Made by a program: the position numbers and the translations under genes. The notes beneath the pieces were generated by a model that was given only the letters and a program-made list of their open reading frames with translations, made no database searches and was not told the DNA's origin. A stretch of 64,000 nucleotides of DNA from Prauserella halophila (GTDB taxonomy: Bacteria; Actinomycetota; Actinomycetes; Mycobacteriales; Pseudonocardiaceae): NCBI RefSeq assembly GCF_024171895.1, contig NZ_JAMTCQ010000008.1, positions 248,001 through 312,000 on the forward strand, read 5' to 3'. Of the stretch, positions 26,429 through 35,427 are shown in pieces (position 1 is the stretch's first letter; each line of letters opens with the position of its first letter).

Positions 26429-27549
26429 GGCGTGACCACTCGCGCAGCGAAATAGACGGCGCCCGTCGCGGCGTGACGCACCAGCAGCAGGAACGGCCGG
26501 TTGACGTCGACGACGACGGGCTCACCGGTCGGCAGGGACACGAGGCGCATCGTCGCCGCCGTCGCCGCGGCACCTTCCAGCCCGCTCTCGTCGAGCCGCA
26601 GCACCGCCTGATGCAGCACCTCGGAAACCTGCAGCCGCGGATCACCGGACAGGCCACCGAGATCGGCCTGCGGCGTGAACATCCGCCGCACGCCGAGGCT
26701 GCGCAGCGCCGCGCCGAACGGCACCGGCACGTCGAGCGACACCCGCGGCATCGTCAACCGCACCTGCTCCGGTGCCATCGCCGCCAGCAGGTCCGCCAGC
26801 ACGGCGTCGTCCAGGCCCGCCTCCGCATCGGCCAGCCTGCGGTCCGGCAGCAGGACGACGGCCTCGACCCCGCCGGCCGCCGGCACCGCAACCGCCTGCC
26901 AGCCCGCCGCCTCGGCGTAGCGCATCCGCGCCGTCTGCCGCATCATCGGCACCGGCAGCGGACCGTCCGGACCGTGGAAGTCCCCGTCGGCCGTGTCCCC
27001 CACCGGGAACGGGTGCCGCCAGGCACAGCGCAGGTAGAGCGCGTTGACCAACGTGGCGACCGTGTCGGGGCCGACGGTGCCGGGTGGCAGCAGCTCGGGG
27101 ATCAGGTTCCGCGTGGTGGCAGCCACATCGGCGTTGATCGCGGCGCGGGCGGCTTCGGGGTCGTCGACGAACGGTGCGGCCGCGACCCGGCCGGACGTCC
27201 GGTGCTCGAGTGCCTCCGCGTAGCCGTCCTCGACCGCCAGCCCGTCCCACGCCCACAGCGTGTTCGACACGGCGAGTTCCGGTTCCTCCTGCCCGGCCCG
27301 GGACTCGAGCGCGGCGGCGGCATCCAGCAGCCGGACCTGTTCCGCGGTCGTGGATCCCGTCCCGGCGAGCAGCGAGGTGATCTCCGCGGCGGTCTCACCC
27401 CGCGCGCCCTCGGCCACGAGCGCCAGCGCACCCGCCGCCGAATACGGGGACACACAGGCATCGTCGATCCCGGGTTCCCCCGCGGTCGCGCGGTGCACGG
27501 CCAGCGCGAACCGGAGGTGCGCCGCGTTCGCATCCGTCGTGACCTCCAT
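26425..27549 (-). CDS. Serpin (serine protease inhibitor)
   Basis: 374-aa serpin without an obvious signal peptide from ATG 27549. Conserved features: VSPYSAAGALALVAEGARGETAAEI (helix B/C), NTLWAW, TLVNALYLRCAW (strand 3A), LPDRR, and the RCL hinge LDESGLEGAAATAAT followed by VNRPFLLLVRHAATGAVYFAARVV. The alanine-rich hinge is of inhibitory type, but the consensus small P14 residue is replaced by Leu; counting from P17 Glu puts P1-P1' at about Val-Ser. Serpins trap proteases by loop insertion. It overlaps the membrane protein by 4 bp and follows dgt by 25 bp. Confidence 0.92.
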   Translation of the reverse strand: MEVTTDANAAHLRFALAVHRATAGEPGIDDACVSPYSAAGALALVAEGARGETAAEITSLLAGTGSTTAEQVRLLDAAAALESRAGQEEPELAVSNTLWAWDGLAVEDGYAEALEHRTSGRVAAAPFVDDPEAARAAINADVAATTRNLIPELLPPGTVGPDTVATLVNALYLRCAWRHPFPVGDTADGDFHGPDGPLPVPMMRQTARMRYAEAAGWQAVAVPAAGGVEAVVLLPDRRLADAEAGLDDAVLADLLAAMAPEQVRLTMPRVSLDVPVPFGAALRSLGVRRMFTPQADLGGLSGDPRLQVSEVLHQAVLRLDESGLEGAAATAATMRLVSLPTGEPVVVDVNRPFLLLVRHAATGAVYFAARVVTP

Positions 27550-27574
27550 TCCGTGACCGTATCGTCCCCGGCGG

Positions 27575-28909
27575 TCAGGCGTGGCGGCCCGTGTGCCACG
27601 CGTGCCAGGCGTGCGCCTGCGCATCGGTGAGGGTCGCCACCTGGTCGATCACCGCGCGCAGCCGCTCCGCGTCGCCTGCCGCCTGCTCCCACGCCTGCCG
27701 GAACACGGGTTCGAGCGCGTCCGGAGACCGCAGGAGCAGCACCTCGATCAGTTCGGCGAGCAGCTGCCGCTGCCCCTCCTGCAGTGCCAGCCTGCGCCGG
27801 TCGCTCATGACGTAGCGCAGCGCCAGCGCTTTCAGCAGCGCGACCTCCGCACCCACCCGGGCCGGCACCCGCAGGTCGGCCTCGTAGCGCCGCAGCGGGT
27901 GCTGCCCGTACGCCGCGCGCGTGGCCGTCACGGCCGCGGACGCGAACCGCCCGACGAGCTCACTGGTGAGCCGCTTCAGCGCGACCTGCGCACCGAGCGT
28001 CGAGTCGTAGTCGCGGGCGGCCAGCTCGGCCACCACCGGCAGCGTGAGCAGTTCCGCCGCCGCCTCTTCCACCGCCGACACCGGTTCGGCCGTGAAGTGC
28101 TTCGCCGCGAGCGCCGCCACGACGGCGCGCACCTCCGGATCGGCCAGCTCGCCGAACGAGATCCGGCCCGCACGGACGGCGTCCTCGACGTCGTGCACCG
28201 AGTAGGCGACGTCGTCGGCCCAGTCCATGATCTGGGCCTCCAGGCACCGCCGATCACCGTGCGGCCCGGGTTCCCCACCGTGGCCGCTCTCGCGGAGCCA
28301 CGTGAACACCGCCAGATCGTCGGTGTACACCCCGAACTTCGCCGTGCCGGGACGCCGCGGCCACGGGTACTTGGTCGCCGCGTCGAGGCTGGCGCGCGTG
28401 AGGTTGAGCCCGCCGGTGACCTCGCCGAACCACCCGTCCCCTGCGTCCCCGCCGGAGGCGGGCGGTTCGGCTCCCAGCACCTTCGGTTCGAGGCGGGTGA
28501 GGATACGCAGGGTCTGAGCGTTGCCTTCGAACCCGCCGCACGCCTGCGCGGCCTCGTCGAGCGCGTCCTCGCCGTTGTGGCCGAACGGCGGATGGCCGAT
28601 GTCGTGCGCCAGCCCCGCGGTGTCGACGACGTCCGGGTCGGCGCCCAGGTCCTCGGCGATCCCGCGGCCGATCTGGGCGACTTCGAGGGAATGGGTGAGC
28701 CGGGTCCGTGGCACACCACTGACCTCGGCACCCTCCCCCGGGCCGACCACCTGTGTCTTGCCTGCCAGCCTGCGCAACGCCGCCGAGTGCAACACGCGGG
28801 CGCGGTCCCGGGAGAACGGCGTGCGCAGATCCGTACGCGCCCCGCTCAGCGCGCCGCCCTTCGCCGGCTCGGGATGAAGCCGGGCGCGGTCCTGCTCGGT
28901 GTACGACAC
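27575..28909 (-). CDS. dgt: Deoxyguanosinetriphosphate triphosphohydrolase-like protein
   Basis: 444-aa HD-domain dNTPase that converts dNTPs to nucleoside and triphosphate. [35 protein letters not shown] (HD motif), [18 protein letters not shown] supply metal and nucleotide residues. The insertion after KVLGAEPP lies in the usual variable region. GTG start 28909. Downstream of ydcF-like gene by 30 bp, in an operon running into the serpin. Confidence 0.95.
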   Translation of the reverse strand: MSYTEQDRARLHPEPAKGGALSGARTDLRTPFSRDRARVLHSAALRRLAGKTQVVGPGEGAEVSGVPRTRLTHSLEVAQIGRGIAEDLGADPDVVDTAGLAHDIGHPPFGHNGEDALDEAAQACGGFEGNAQTLRILTRLEPKVLGAEPPASGGDAGDGWFGEVTGGLNLTRASLDAATKYPWPRRPGTAKFGVYTDDLAVFTWLRESGHGGEPGPHGDRRCLEAQIMDWADDVAYSVHDVEDAVRAGRISFGELADPEVRAVVAALAAKHFTAEPVSAVEEAAAELLTLPVVAELAARDYDSTLGAQVALKRLTSELVGRFASAAVTATRAAYGQHPLRRYEADLRVPARVGAEVALLKALALRYVMSDRRRLALQEGQRQLLAELIEVLLLRSPDALEPVFRQAWEQAAGDAERLRAVIDQVATLTDAQAHAWHAWHTGRHA

Positions 28910-28939
28910 CCGCGTCAGTCTACGAACCGGCCCGACCGG

Positions 28940-29551
28940 TCACGAACGCACGCTGTCGGCGGCGGCGAGATTGTAGTACAGCAGCGCGGCGGTCTCCCGC
29001 ACGATGTACCAGACCTGCGTCTCCCGGGTCTGCACGATCGGCCCCGAATGCGTCGGTGAGGTCCAGGCCTCGAGGCCCGCGTCCTCGGCCATCGTGTGGG
29101 CCCGCAGTGAGTGCCACGGATCGCTGACGATCACCGTCGTCGCCCAGCCGCGGTCGTGCATCTCCCGGGACGCGCCCTGCAGCGACCGCAACGTGTCGAC
29201 GCCCTCCGAAACGACCAGCGTGTCCGCAGCAGGGACGCCGTTGTCGGTCAGCCAGTCGGCACCCGCCTCGGCCTCGCTGTGGGCATCACCCGGTGCCCGC
29301 CCGCCCGTCGTGATGATGCGCGGCGCGACCCCCTGGTCGTACAGCTCTTTCGCATGGCCGAGCCGGTGGGCGAACACCTGCGACGGCGTGCCGTCGTACT
29401 GCGCGGCGCCGAGGACCACGATCGCGTCGACGTTCGGCCGCTCGTCGGCCCGCGCCACGTACCAGACCCGGAAGGCGGTGCCGCCGACGAGCAGGAGCGC
29501 CATGATCACGGCACCGGCGACGGAGCGGCGGACCCACCGTGTCACCCCCAC
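28940..29551 (-). CDS. YdcF/SanA-family DUF218 protein
   Basis: 203 aa with one N-terminal anchor (AVIMALLLVGGTAFRVWYV) and an extracytoplasmic DUF218 fold: DAIVVLGAAQYDGTPSQVFAHRL, ITTGGRAPGD, SEGVDTLRSLQGASR, VIVSDPWHSLRA. Linked to envelope/peptidoglycan precursor metabolism in E. coli SanA, otherwise uncharacterised. Separated from dgt by 30 bp and from the glyS stop by 13 bp. Confidence 0.9.
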   Translation of the reverse strand: MGVTRWVRRSVAGAVIMALLLVGGTAFRVWYVARADERPNVDAIVVLGAAQYDGTPSQVFAHRLGHAKELYDQGVAPRIITTGGRAPGDAHSEAEAGADWLTDNGVPAADTLVVSEGVDTLRSLQGASREMHDRGWATTVIVSDPWHSLRAHTMAEDAGLEAWTSPTHSGPIVQTRETQVWYIVRETAALLYYNLAAADSVRS

Positions 29552-29564
29552 GACCCCGCGCCCC

Positions 29565-30953
29565 TCAGCAGCCGATGAGGCGAGCGGCCAGGTAGGACTC
29601 GAGCTTATCGATGGCGATGCGCTCCTGACTCATCGTGTCGCGCTCGCGCACCGTGACCGCATGGTCGTCGAGCGTGTCGAAATCGACCGTGATGCAGAAC
29701 GGCGTGCCGATCTCCTCCTGGCGCCGGTACCGCTTGCCGATGGACTGCGCGTCGTCGAAATCGACGTTCCAGTGCTTGCGCAGCATCGCCGCGATGTCCC
29801 GGGCCTTCGGCGTCAGATCGGAGTTGCGCGACAGCGGCAGCACCGCGACCTTGTACGGCGCCAACCGCGGGTCGATCTTGAGCACGGTGCGCTTGTCGAC
29901 ACCGCCCTTGGCGTTGGGCACCTCGTCCTCGGTGTAGGCGTCGAGCAGGAACGCCATCATCGGACGGCCGACGCCCGCCGCGGGCTCGATCACGAACGGG
30001 CGGTACCGGTCGCCACCGGCCTGGTCGAAGTACGACAGGTCGACACCCGAGTGGTTCGAGTGCGTCGTCAGGTCGAAATCGGTGCGGTTGGCGACGCCCT
30101 CGAGCTCGCCCCACTCCTGACCCGCGGAGAAGCGGAAGCGGTACTCGACGTCGACCGTCCGCTTCGAATAGTGCGACAGCTTTTCCTGCGGATGCTCGTA
30201 CAGGCGCAGGTTGTCCTCCCGGATGCCGAGGTCGACATACCAGGCCTTGCGCTGTTCGATCCAGTACTCGTGCCAGGACTCGTCCTCGCCCGGCTCGACG
30301 AAGAACTCCATCTCCATCTGCTCGAACTCGCGCGTGCGGAAGATGAAGTTGCCCGGCGTGATCTCGTTGCGGAACGACTTGCCGATCTGGCCGATGCCGA
30401 ACGGCGGCTTCTTCCGCGCCGTCGTCTGCACGTTGAGGAAGTTCACGAAGATGCCCTGCGCGGTCTCCGGCCGCAGGTAGTGCAGCCCCTCCTCGGCCTC
30501 GACGGGGCCGAGGTGCGTCTTGAGCATCATGTTGAACTCGCGCGGCTCGGTGTACTGGCCACGGTTGCCGCAGTTCGGGCACGGCACGTCGGACAGGTCG
30601 TTCTCGTCGACCTCCGCGCCGGTGCGCTCGGCGTAGTCCTCGGCGAGCTGATCCGACCGGAACCGGCGGTGGCACTCCAGGCACTCCACCAGCGGGTCGT
30701 GGAACGCCCCGACGTGCCCCGAGGCCTCCCACACCTGGCGCGGCAGGATCACCGACGAGTCGATGCCGACGACGTCCTCACGCCCCTGCACCACGGTCTT
30801 CCACCACTGGCGCTTGATGTTGTCCTTCAGCTCGACGCCGAGCGGTCCGTAGTCCCACGCCGACCGGGTACCGCCGTAGATCTCCCCCGAGGGGAAGACG
30901 AAGCCACGACGCTTGCAGAGATTGACGACGGTCTCGATGTTGTTGGCGGGCAC
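29565..30953 (-). CDS. glyS: Glycyl-tRNA synthetase
   Basis: 462-aa homodimeric (alpha2, eukaryote-like) glycyl-tRNA synthetase. Class II motifs: motif 1 around [19 protein letters not shown], motif 2 [25 protein letters not shown], motif 3 [13 protein letters not shown]; a zinc ribbon ([12 protein letters not shown]) is inserted. GTG 30953 with GGAG 6 nt before gives a length near the mycobacterial enzyme. Divergent from smtB, an order conserved in mycobacteria. Confidence 0.96.
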   Translation of the reverse strand: MPANNIETVVNLCKRRGFVFPSGEIYGGTRSAWDYGPLGVELKDNIKRQWWKTVVQGREDVVGIDSSVILPRQVWEASGHVGAFHDPLVECLECHRRFRSDQLAEDYAERTGAEVDENDLSDVPCPNCGNRGQYTEPREFNMMLKTHLGPVEAEEGLHYLRPETAQGIFVNFLNVQTTARKKPPFGIGQIGKSFRNEITPGNFIFRTREFEQMEMEFFVEPGEDESWHEYWIEQRKAWYVDLGIREDNLRLYEHPQEKLSHYSKRTVDVEYRFRFSAGQEWGELEGVANRTDFDLTTHSNHSGVDLSYFDQAGGDRYRPFVIEPAAGVGRPMMAFLLDAYTEDEVPNAKGGVDKRTVLKIDPRLAPYKVAVLPLSRNSDLTPKARDIAAMLRKHWNVDFDDAQSIGKRYRRQEEIGTPFCITVDFDTLDDHAVTVRERDTMSQERIAIDKLESYLAARLIGC

Positions 30954-31209
30954 TCCACGCTCCGTGGGAACTATCGCAGGGGTCGGGTCGGACAGGGTTG
31001 AGTCGAACAGTCGTAGATCGAAAGATGTGAAGCACCAGACTAGCCCCAGCCCGGAGACTCGCCCGCGAGGGGCGCCGCACCACGCCCGGCCCGCGGCGGG
31101 AGGGAACCGGACCCGCGCCGCGGGTGTCCGTCGCGGCCCGCCGCGTGCTCGAGCGGGAGGGAACCACTGCGGCGGCGCACTAGGATGGAACGGCAGACGA
31201 CCACCGACG

Positions 31210-31237
31210 CGAGCACGCAGACACGAGCACGCAGACA
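31210..31237 (+). repeat. Two tandem 14-bp repeats upstream of smtB
   Basis: CGAGCACGCAGACA occurs twice back to back in the 331-bp glyS/smtB divergent region. Possible regulator-binding or slippage repeat. Confidence 0.6.
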
Positions 31238-31242
31238 CGATC

Positions 31243-31260
31243 CCGTGTGCCGGCACACGG
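31243..31260 (+). promoter_or_regulatory. 18-bp palindrome upstream of smtB
   Basis: CCGTGTGCCGGCACACGG is a perfect dyad ending 24 bp before the smtB start. It is a candidate operator for SmtB or Zur, although it is more GC-rich than known sites. The remainder of the 331-bp divergent region shows no T-box or other recognisable element. Confidence 0.45.
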
Positions 31261-31284
31261 CCGACGCAGGCTGGAGCATGCGAC

Positions 31285-31815
31285 ATGCCGACCGCGAGTT
31301 CGGGCGCGGCGCACACGGGCCCGCAGGGCCCCGGCGAGACCGGCGGCGAGGACACCGGTGCCGATCACGCACCGGCCACACCCGGATCGGCCGGCCCCGG
31401 GCCCGCCGACGGCCGCCCACACGCAGACGACCGGGCGCACGCGGACGGCCATGCGCACACCGCGTCCGAGGACGCCGCCGGGCACGACCATCCCGGCGGT
31501 CCGGTGCCACTGACCCCGCCGCCGTCACCGGCCGCGTTGACCGATGCGGGTGACCTGCTGCGCGCGCTGGCCGCCCCGGTGCGGATCGCCATCGTGCTGC
31601 AGTTGCGGGACGGTGACCGGTGTGTGCACGACCTGGTCGACGCCCTGGACGTGACCCAGCCGCTGATCAGCCAGCACCTGCGCGTCCTCAAAGCGGCGGG
31701 TGTCGTACACGGTCAGCGCCGTGGGCGCGAGGTCGCCTACCGGCTGGTCGACGATCACCTTGCGCATATCGTGGTGGACGCCGTCGCACACGTGCAGGAG
31801 GAGGCGAAGCGATGA
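31285..31815 (+). CDS. smtB: ArsR/SmtB-family metal-sensing repressor with His-rich N-terminus
   Basis: 176 aa. Winged helix about residues 80-165 ([34 protein letters not shown]). Helix alpha5 carries [17 protein letters not shown], an exact D-x-H-x10-H-x2-E zinc site. The first 72 residues are an unusual Pro/Asp/His-rich extension with eight His. ATG 31285 has GGAG 9 nt upstream. It overlaps zur by 4 bp; the smtB-zur operon beside glyS is known from mycobacteria, where SmtB derepresses zur at high zinc. Confidence 0.93.
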   Translation: MPTASSGAAHTGPQGPGETGGEDTGADHAPATPGSAGPGPADGRPHADDRAHADGHAHTASEDAAGHDHPGGPVPLTPPPSPAALTDAGDLLRALAAPVRIAIVLQLRDGDRCVHDLVDALDVTQPLISQHLRVLKAAGVVHGQRRGREVAYRLVDDHLAHIVVDAVAHVQEEAKR

Positions 31816-32297
31816 GCACTTCGACGAGCAGCTCGTCGGCGAAGAGCACCTCGGCGGGAGCCGAGGGTTCCAAGGCATCCGGCACGTCCAGGGCTCCCCT
31901 GCCGGGACGGAGGGCGACCCGGCAGCGCGCCGCGGTCGTGGAGCTGCTGTCCGAGGTGGACGACTTCCGGTCGGCCCAGGAGCTGCACGACGAACTGCGC
32001 CGCCGCGGCGAGGGCATCGGGCTCACCACGGTGTACCGGACGCTGCAGTCGCTCAGCGAGGCCGACGAGATCGACGTGCTGCGCACCGACTCCGGCGAGG
32101 CCCTGTACCGGCGCTGTTCGGACCACCATCACCATCACCTGGTGTGCCGCACCTGCGGCTACACCGTCGAGGTCGAAGGACCCGCCGTCGAGCGCTGGGC
32201 CGAGGCGACCGCCTCCGGCAACGGCTTCTCCGACATCAGTCACATGATCGAGATCATGGGCACGTGTTCGACCTGCACCCAGCAGCAGGCCGGCTGA
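31812..32297 (+). CDS. zur: Zinc uptake regulator, Fur family
   Basis: 161 aa. N-terminal Ser/Ala-rich tail, winged helix (RATRQRAAVVELLSEVDDFRSAQELHDEL...GLTTVYRTLQSL), metal sites CSDHHHHHLVCRTCGYTVEVEG and MGTCSTC (two CxxC pairs for structural zinc). Represses zinc uptake genes when Zn is sufficient. Co-transcribed with smtB and convergent with a TIGR03943/permease pair likely to be zinc-regulated. Confidence 0.93.
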   Translation: MSTSTSSSSAKSTSAGAEGSKASGTSRAPLPGRRATRQRAAVVELLSEVDDFRSAQELHDELRRRGEGIGLTTVYRTLQSLSEADEIDVLRTDSGEALYRRCSDHHHHHLVCRTCGYTVEVEGPAVERWAEATASGNGFSDISHMIEIMGTCSTCTQQQAG

Positions 32298-32335
32298 CCT
32301 CCCGGGGCTCGCACGGCCTCAGATCTCGCACGGGC

Positions 32336-33112
32336 TCAGGTCTCGTACGGCTGTTCCGGCCGGGGAATCCGCCGCAGGGTGCGCACCGCGACGTCGGGAA
32401 CGTAGTCGCGCTCGCGCGTGTCGTCGGCGGGCACCAGCCGCCCGGTGACCTCGACCCACGTGTCCGAGGGCAGCAGGTCGGCCTGCCCACCGGTGAGACC
32501 GGTGCGCACGGCGAACGCGTCGGCCGCACAGCAGCTCATGGTCAGGCGCGCCAGCTGCGGGCCGTCGGGGGTCTGCACGACGAATCCGGTGAGCCGCACC
32601 GTGCGCCCGTCCAGTGAATCGCGTTCGTCCCACCCGGCGCGGGCGACGAAGTCGCCCACCGGCAGCGCCACGACGTCGCCGGGCGGGAGCGGGTCGAATG
32701 CGGTGTTGCCGGGTTCGGTGTTCTTCCGGGCACGCAGCACCGAATCGGCGCCGAGCGCCGGGGGCGCCACCAGCAGCACGGTCAGCACGGGGACGACGAT
32801 CAGCCACGCCGAGCGCGCGGTGTGCTCGTGCCCGTCCGCCCCACCGCAGGCGTCCGCGGCACCGCCGTGGCCGGGTCCGCCGGAGACCCCGGAGACCCCG
32901 GAGCCGTCGGAGCCACCGGCCGCCGCACGCGCGCCCGCCCGGACGTCCCGCACGATCGCCACGCCCGCGAGCGCGATCATGACGATGCCCGCTCCGAACA
33001 GCCACGGTTGGTGCGTGGCCTTCACGTAGCGCAGGTAGTCGCCGGTCACGGCGATCTTCAGCAGCGCCCCGCCGAGCAGGAGCAACAGGATGTTCTGGGT
33101 CTCGCGTTTCAC
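32336..33112 (-). CDS. TIGR03943-family membrane protein
   Basis: 258 aa. Two N-terminal helices (LLLLLGGALLKIAVTGDYLRYV, FGAGIVMIALAGVAIV), a Gly/Ser/His linker, another helix, then an extracytoplasmic domain with VRLTGFVVQTPDGPQLARLTMSCCAADAFAV. This family is always paired with the DUF318/UPF0718 permease and is often near Zur genes, suggesting metal traffic (inference). GTG 33112 overlaps the permease stop by 4 bp. A duplicated 16-bp sequence, CTCAGATCTCGCACGG/CTCAGGTCTCGTACGG, lies at its stop. Confidence 0.85.
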   Translation of the reverse strand: MKRETQNILLLLLGGALLKIAVTGDYLRYVKATHQPWLFGAGIVMIALAGVAIVRDVRAGARAAAGGSDGSGVSGVSGGPGHGGAADACGGADGHEHTARSAWLIVVPVLTVLLVAPPALGADSVLRARKNTEPGNTAFDPLPPGDVVALPVGDFVARAGWDERDSLDGRTVRLTGFVVQTPDGPQLARLTMSCCAADAFAVRTGLTGGQADLLPSDTWVEVTGRLVPADDTRERDYVPDVAVRTLRRIPRPEQPYET

Positions 33113-34128
33113 CGCACGCCTCCCAGGAAGACCAGCCCCGACACCACGGCGCACCCGATCGCCACCACGAACGTGACCGGTGCGAACCGCAGCGCGAACG
33201 CCCGCCCGAACGTACCGGCTTGCAGTGCGAACAGCTTCGCGTCGATGGCGGGGCCCACGACCAGGAACACCAGCCGCGGCAACAACGGCAACGCCGACAG
33301 CGACGCGGCGACGAACGCGTCGGCCTCGCTGCACAGTGACAGCACCACGGCCAGCACTGCCATGACCAGGACGCCGAGCACGATCTGCTCGCCCAGCGAG
33401 GAGAACCAGTCCGCGGGGATCACCACGCCGAAGGCCGCGGCGACCAGGGCGCCCAGCACGAGGAAACCACCAGCGTCGACGAGATCGGCCCTGGCGGTCT
33501 CGGCGAACACGCGCCACCGGTCGCGCCCGGCGACGTCGGGCAGCCGCCGTAGCGCCCGGTCGGCGATCCAGTCGAGTTTGCCCCAGCGCAGCCACAGCCA
33601 GCCCATGATCAGCGCCGTGGCCAGCGAACCGGCGAACCGGGCCGCCACCATGGCGGGCTCGCCCGGGAACGCGACGGCCGTCGAGACGAGCACGATCGGG
33701 TTCACCGCGGGTGCGGCCAGCAGGAACGCCAGGGCCGCGGCCGGGGCGACACCCTGTCCGATCAACCGCCGCGCCACGGGCACCGACGCGCATTCGCACC
33801 CGGCCAGCACCACACCCGAGGCACCGGCGACGCCGACGGCGGCCGAGTCCCGGCGCGGCAGCACGCGGCGCAGTGCGCGGGCAGGCACGAAGGCGGCGAT
33901 CGCGCCGCTCAGGAGCACGCCGAGTACGAGGAACGGCAGCGCCTGCACACAGATCGCCACGAACACCGTCGCCGCCGTCTGCAGCACCGGGACGTCGACG
34001 GCCGCGCGGAGCTGGTCCTGCCCGAGGATCGCCAGCACCAGCAGCGCGCACAGCACCTGCATCGAGGTGACGCGCCACCGACGGCGCGGCCGGCCCGCAC
34101 TGTCCGCACTGTCGACAACGGTTTCCAT
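33109..34128 (-). CDS. UPF0718/DUF318 permease
   Basis: 339 aa, about 8-9 helices. Family signatures VVLAGCECASVPVARRLIGQG, LAAPAVNPIVLVST and LSLCSEADAFVAASL place conserved Cys/Glu/Asp in the membrane. Forms a two-gene unit with the TIGR03943 partner. The substrate is unproven; position beside smtB-zur suggests a divalent metal. Confidence 0.88.
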   Translation of the reverse strand: METVVDSADSAGRPRRRWRVTSMQVLCALLVLAILGQDQLRAAVDVPVLQTAATVFVAICVQALPFLVLGVLLSGAIAAFVPARALRRVLPRRDSAAVGVAGASGVVLAGCECASVPVARRLIGQGVAPAAALAFLLAAPAVNPIVLVSTAVAFPGEPAMVAARFAGSLATALIMGWLWLRWGKLDWIADRALRRLPDVAGRDRWRVFAETARADLVDAGGFLVLGALVAAAFGVVIPADWFSSLGEQIVLGVLVMAVLAVVLSLCSEADAFVAASLSALPLLPRLVFLVVGPAIDAKLFALQAGTFGRAFALRFAPVTFVVAIGCAVVSGLVFLGGVR

Positions 34129-34165
34129 CAGTGCGCCATCATGCCAGGCGCCGACAGGCGCTCCC

Positions 34166-34576
34166 TCAGGCGTCGACGAGTTCCGAACGCACCTGCGAGG
34201 CCGTCGACACCACGAGCATCAGCAGCGTGCCGAGCGGCCCCGGGTCGAGACCCTGCGCGGGGAACGCATACCGCAGCGTGACGTCCATGCCGCTCTCGTT
34301 GTGCACGATGCCGAGCGTGCCGAACAGGCCCTGGCCGGCACGCTCGGCGACGACCGCGGCCAGTTTCTGGTCGTCGGGCAGGTCCCACGCCACGACGCAC
34401 GTCAGGCTCAGCACCAGCAGGCCGTCGGCCAGCTGCATCGCCTGCACGACGCAGGGCACCTCGGAGTGCTTGAACGTGAGCGTGCCGTCGTCGTCGACCT
34501 GCACGTCGAGATAGTTCTCGAGTGCACCCTTGGCGGCGGCGAGCAGTTCGGCGGTGTCGGCGGCCTCAGAGGTCAT
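34166..34576 (-). CDS. YbjN-domain protein
   Basis: 136 aa. [32 protein letters not shown] and [21 protein letters not shown] are typical of the YbjN/T3SS-chaperone-like fold (CesT-like) found in actinobacteria. ATG 34576 overlaps uppS stop by 4 bp (ATGA) and has GAAGGA upstream. Function unknown. Confidence 0.78.
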   Translation of the reverse strand: MTSEAADTAELLAAAKGALENYLDVQVDDDGTLTFKHSEVPCVVQAMQLADGLLVLSLTCVVAWDLPDDQKLAAVVAERAGQGLFGTLGIVHNESGMDVTLRYAFPAQGLDPGPLGTLLMLVVSTASQVRSELVDA

Positions 34577-35427
34577 GCGGTGTCCTTCCCGGGTTCGGCG
34601 GTGGTGTCGGCGGCGTCGGTGTCGTCGCTCTGGTCGACGGCGGCGCCGAACCGGCGGTCGCGCTTGGCGTATTCGAGACACGCGTCCCACAGCTGGGTGC
34701 GGTCGAAGTCGGGGAACAGGGTGTCCTGAAAGACGAATTCGGCGTAGGCCGATTCCCACAGCAGGAAGTTCGACGTCCGCAACTCGCCGGAGGGCCGGAG
34801 GAACAGGTCCACGTCCGGCATCTGCGGCTGATACAGGTACTTGGCGACGGTGCGTTCGTCGACCTTGTCGGGGTTGATCTTCCCCTCGGCCGCCAGCCGC
34901 GCGATCCGCCGTGCCGCATCGCCGATCTCGGCGCGGCCGCCGTAGTTGACGCACATGGTCATGTTCAGGCGCGTGTTGTGCTTGGTCTTCTCCTCGGCGG
35001 CCTCGAGTTCCTTGATCACGCTGCGCCACAGTTTGGGCCTGCGGCCCGCCCAGCGAATCCGCACGCCGATGGACCCGAGGTAGTCGACCTGGCGGCGGAT
35101 CGTGTCGCGGTTGAAGCCCATCAGGAAGCGCACCTCGTCGGGGCTGCGCTTCCAGTTCTCCGTGGAGAACGCGTACACCGACAGCCACTCGACGCCGAGT
35201 TCGACCGCCCCGCCGGCGACGTCGATCATCACCGACTCGCCGCGCTTGTGCCCTTCGATGCGTGGCATGCCGCGCTGGTTGGCCCACCGGCCGTTGCCGT
35301 CCATCACCAGGGCGACGTGGTTCGGCACCAGCTCCTGCGGGATCCGGGGCGGCCGCGCGCCCGACGGGTGCGGGTCAGGAGCCCGCACCTCCGGTACGCG
35401 TGCCGTTTCGCGAGCCTTCCGCCGCAC
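34573..35427 (-). CDS. uppS: Z-isoprenyl (decaprenyl) diphosphate synthase
   Basis: 284-aa cis-prenyltransferase making the lipid carrier for peptidoglycan and arabinogalactan. [13 protein letters not shown] (catalytic Asp), [44 protein letters not shown] are the five conserved regions. GTG 35427 with GGAGG 6 nt before. Its 5' 53 bp lie inside the 3' end of recO in another frame. Confidence 0.95.
   Translation of the reverse strand: MRRKARETARVPEVRAPDPHPSGARPPRIPQELVPNHVALVMDGNGRWANQRGMPRIEGHKRGESVMIDVAGGAVELGVEWLSVYAFSTENWKRSPDEVRFLMGFNRDTIRRQVDYLGSIGVRIRWAGRRPKLWRSVIKELEAAEEKTKHNTRLNMTMCVNYGGRAEIGDAARRIARLAAEGKINPDKVDERTVAKYLYQPQMPDVDLFLRPSGELRTSNFLLWESAYAEFVFQDTLFPDFDRTQLWDACLEYAKRDRRFGAAVDQSDDTDAADTTAEPGKDTA

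Noticed and set aside
30954-31284. Possible T-box or riboswitch upstream of glyS
   Set aside because: No T-box core (AGGGUGG...) or specifier hairpin is visible; the leader on the minus strand is short.
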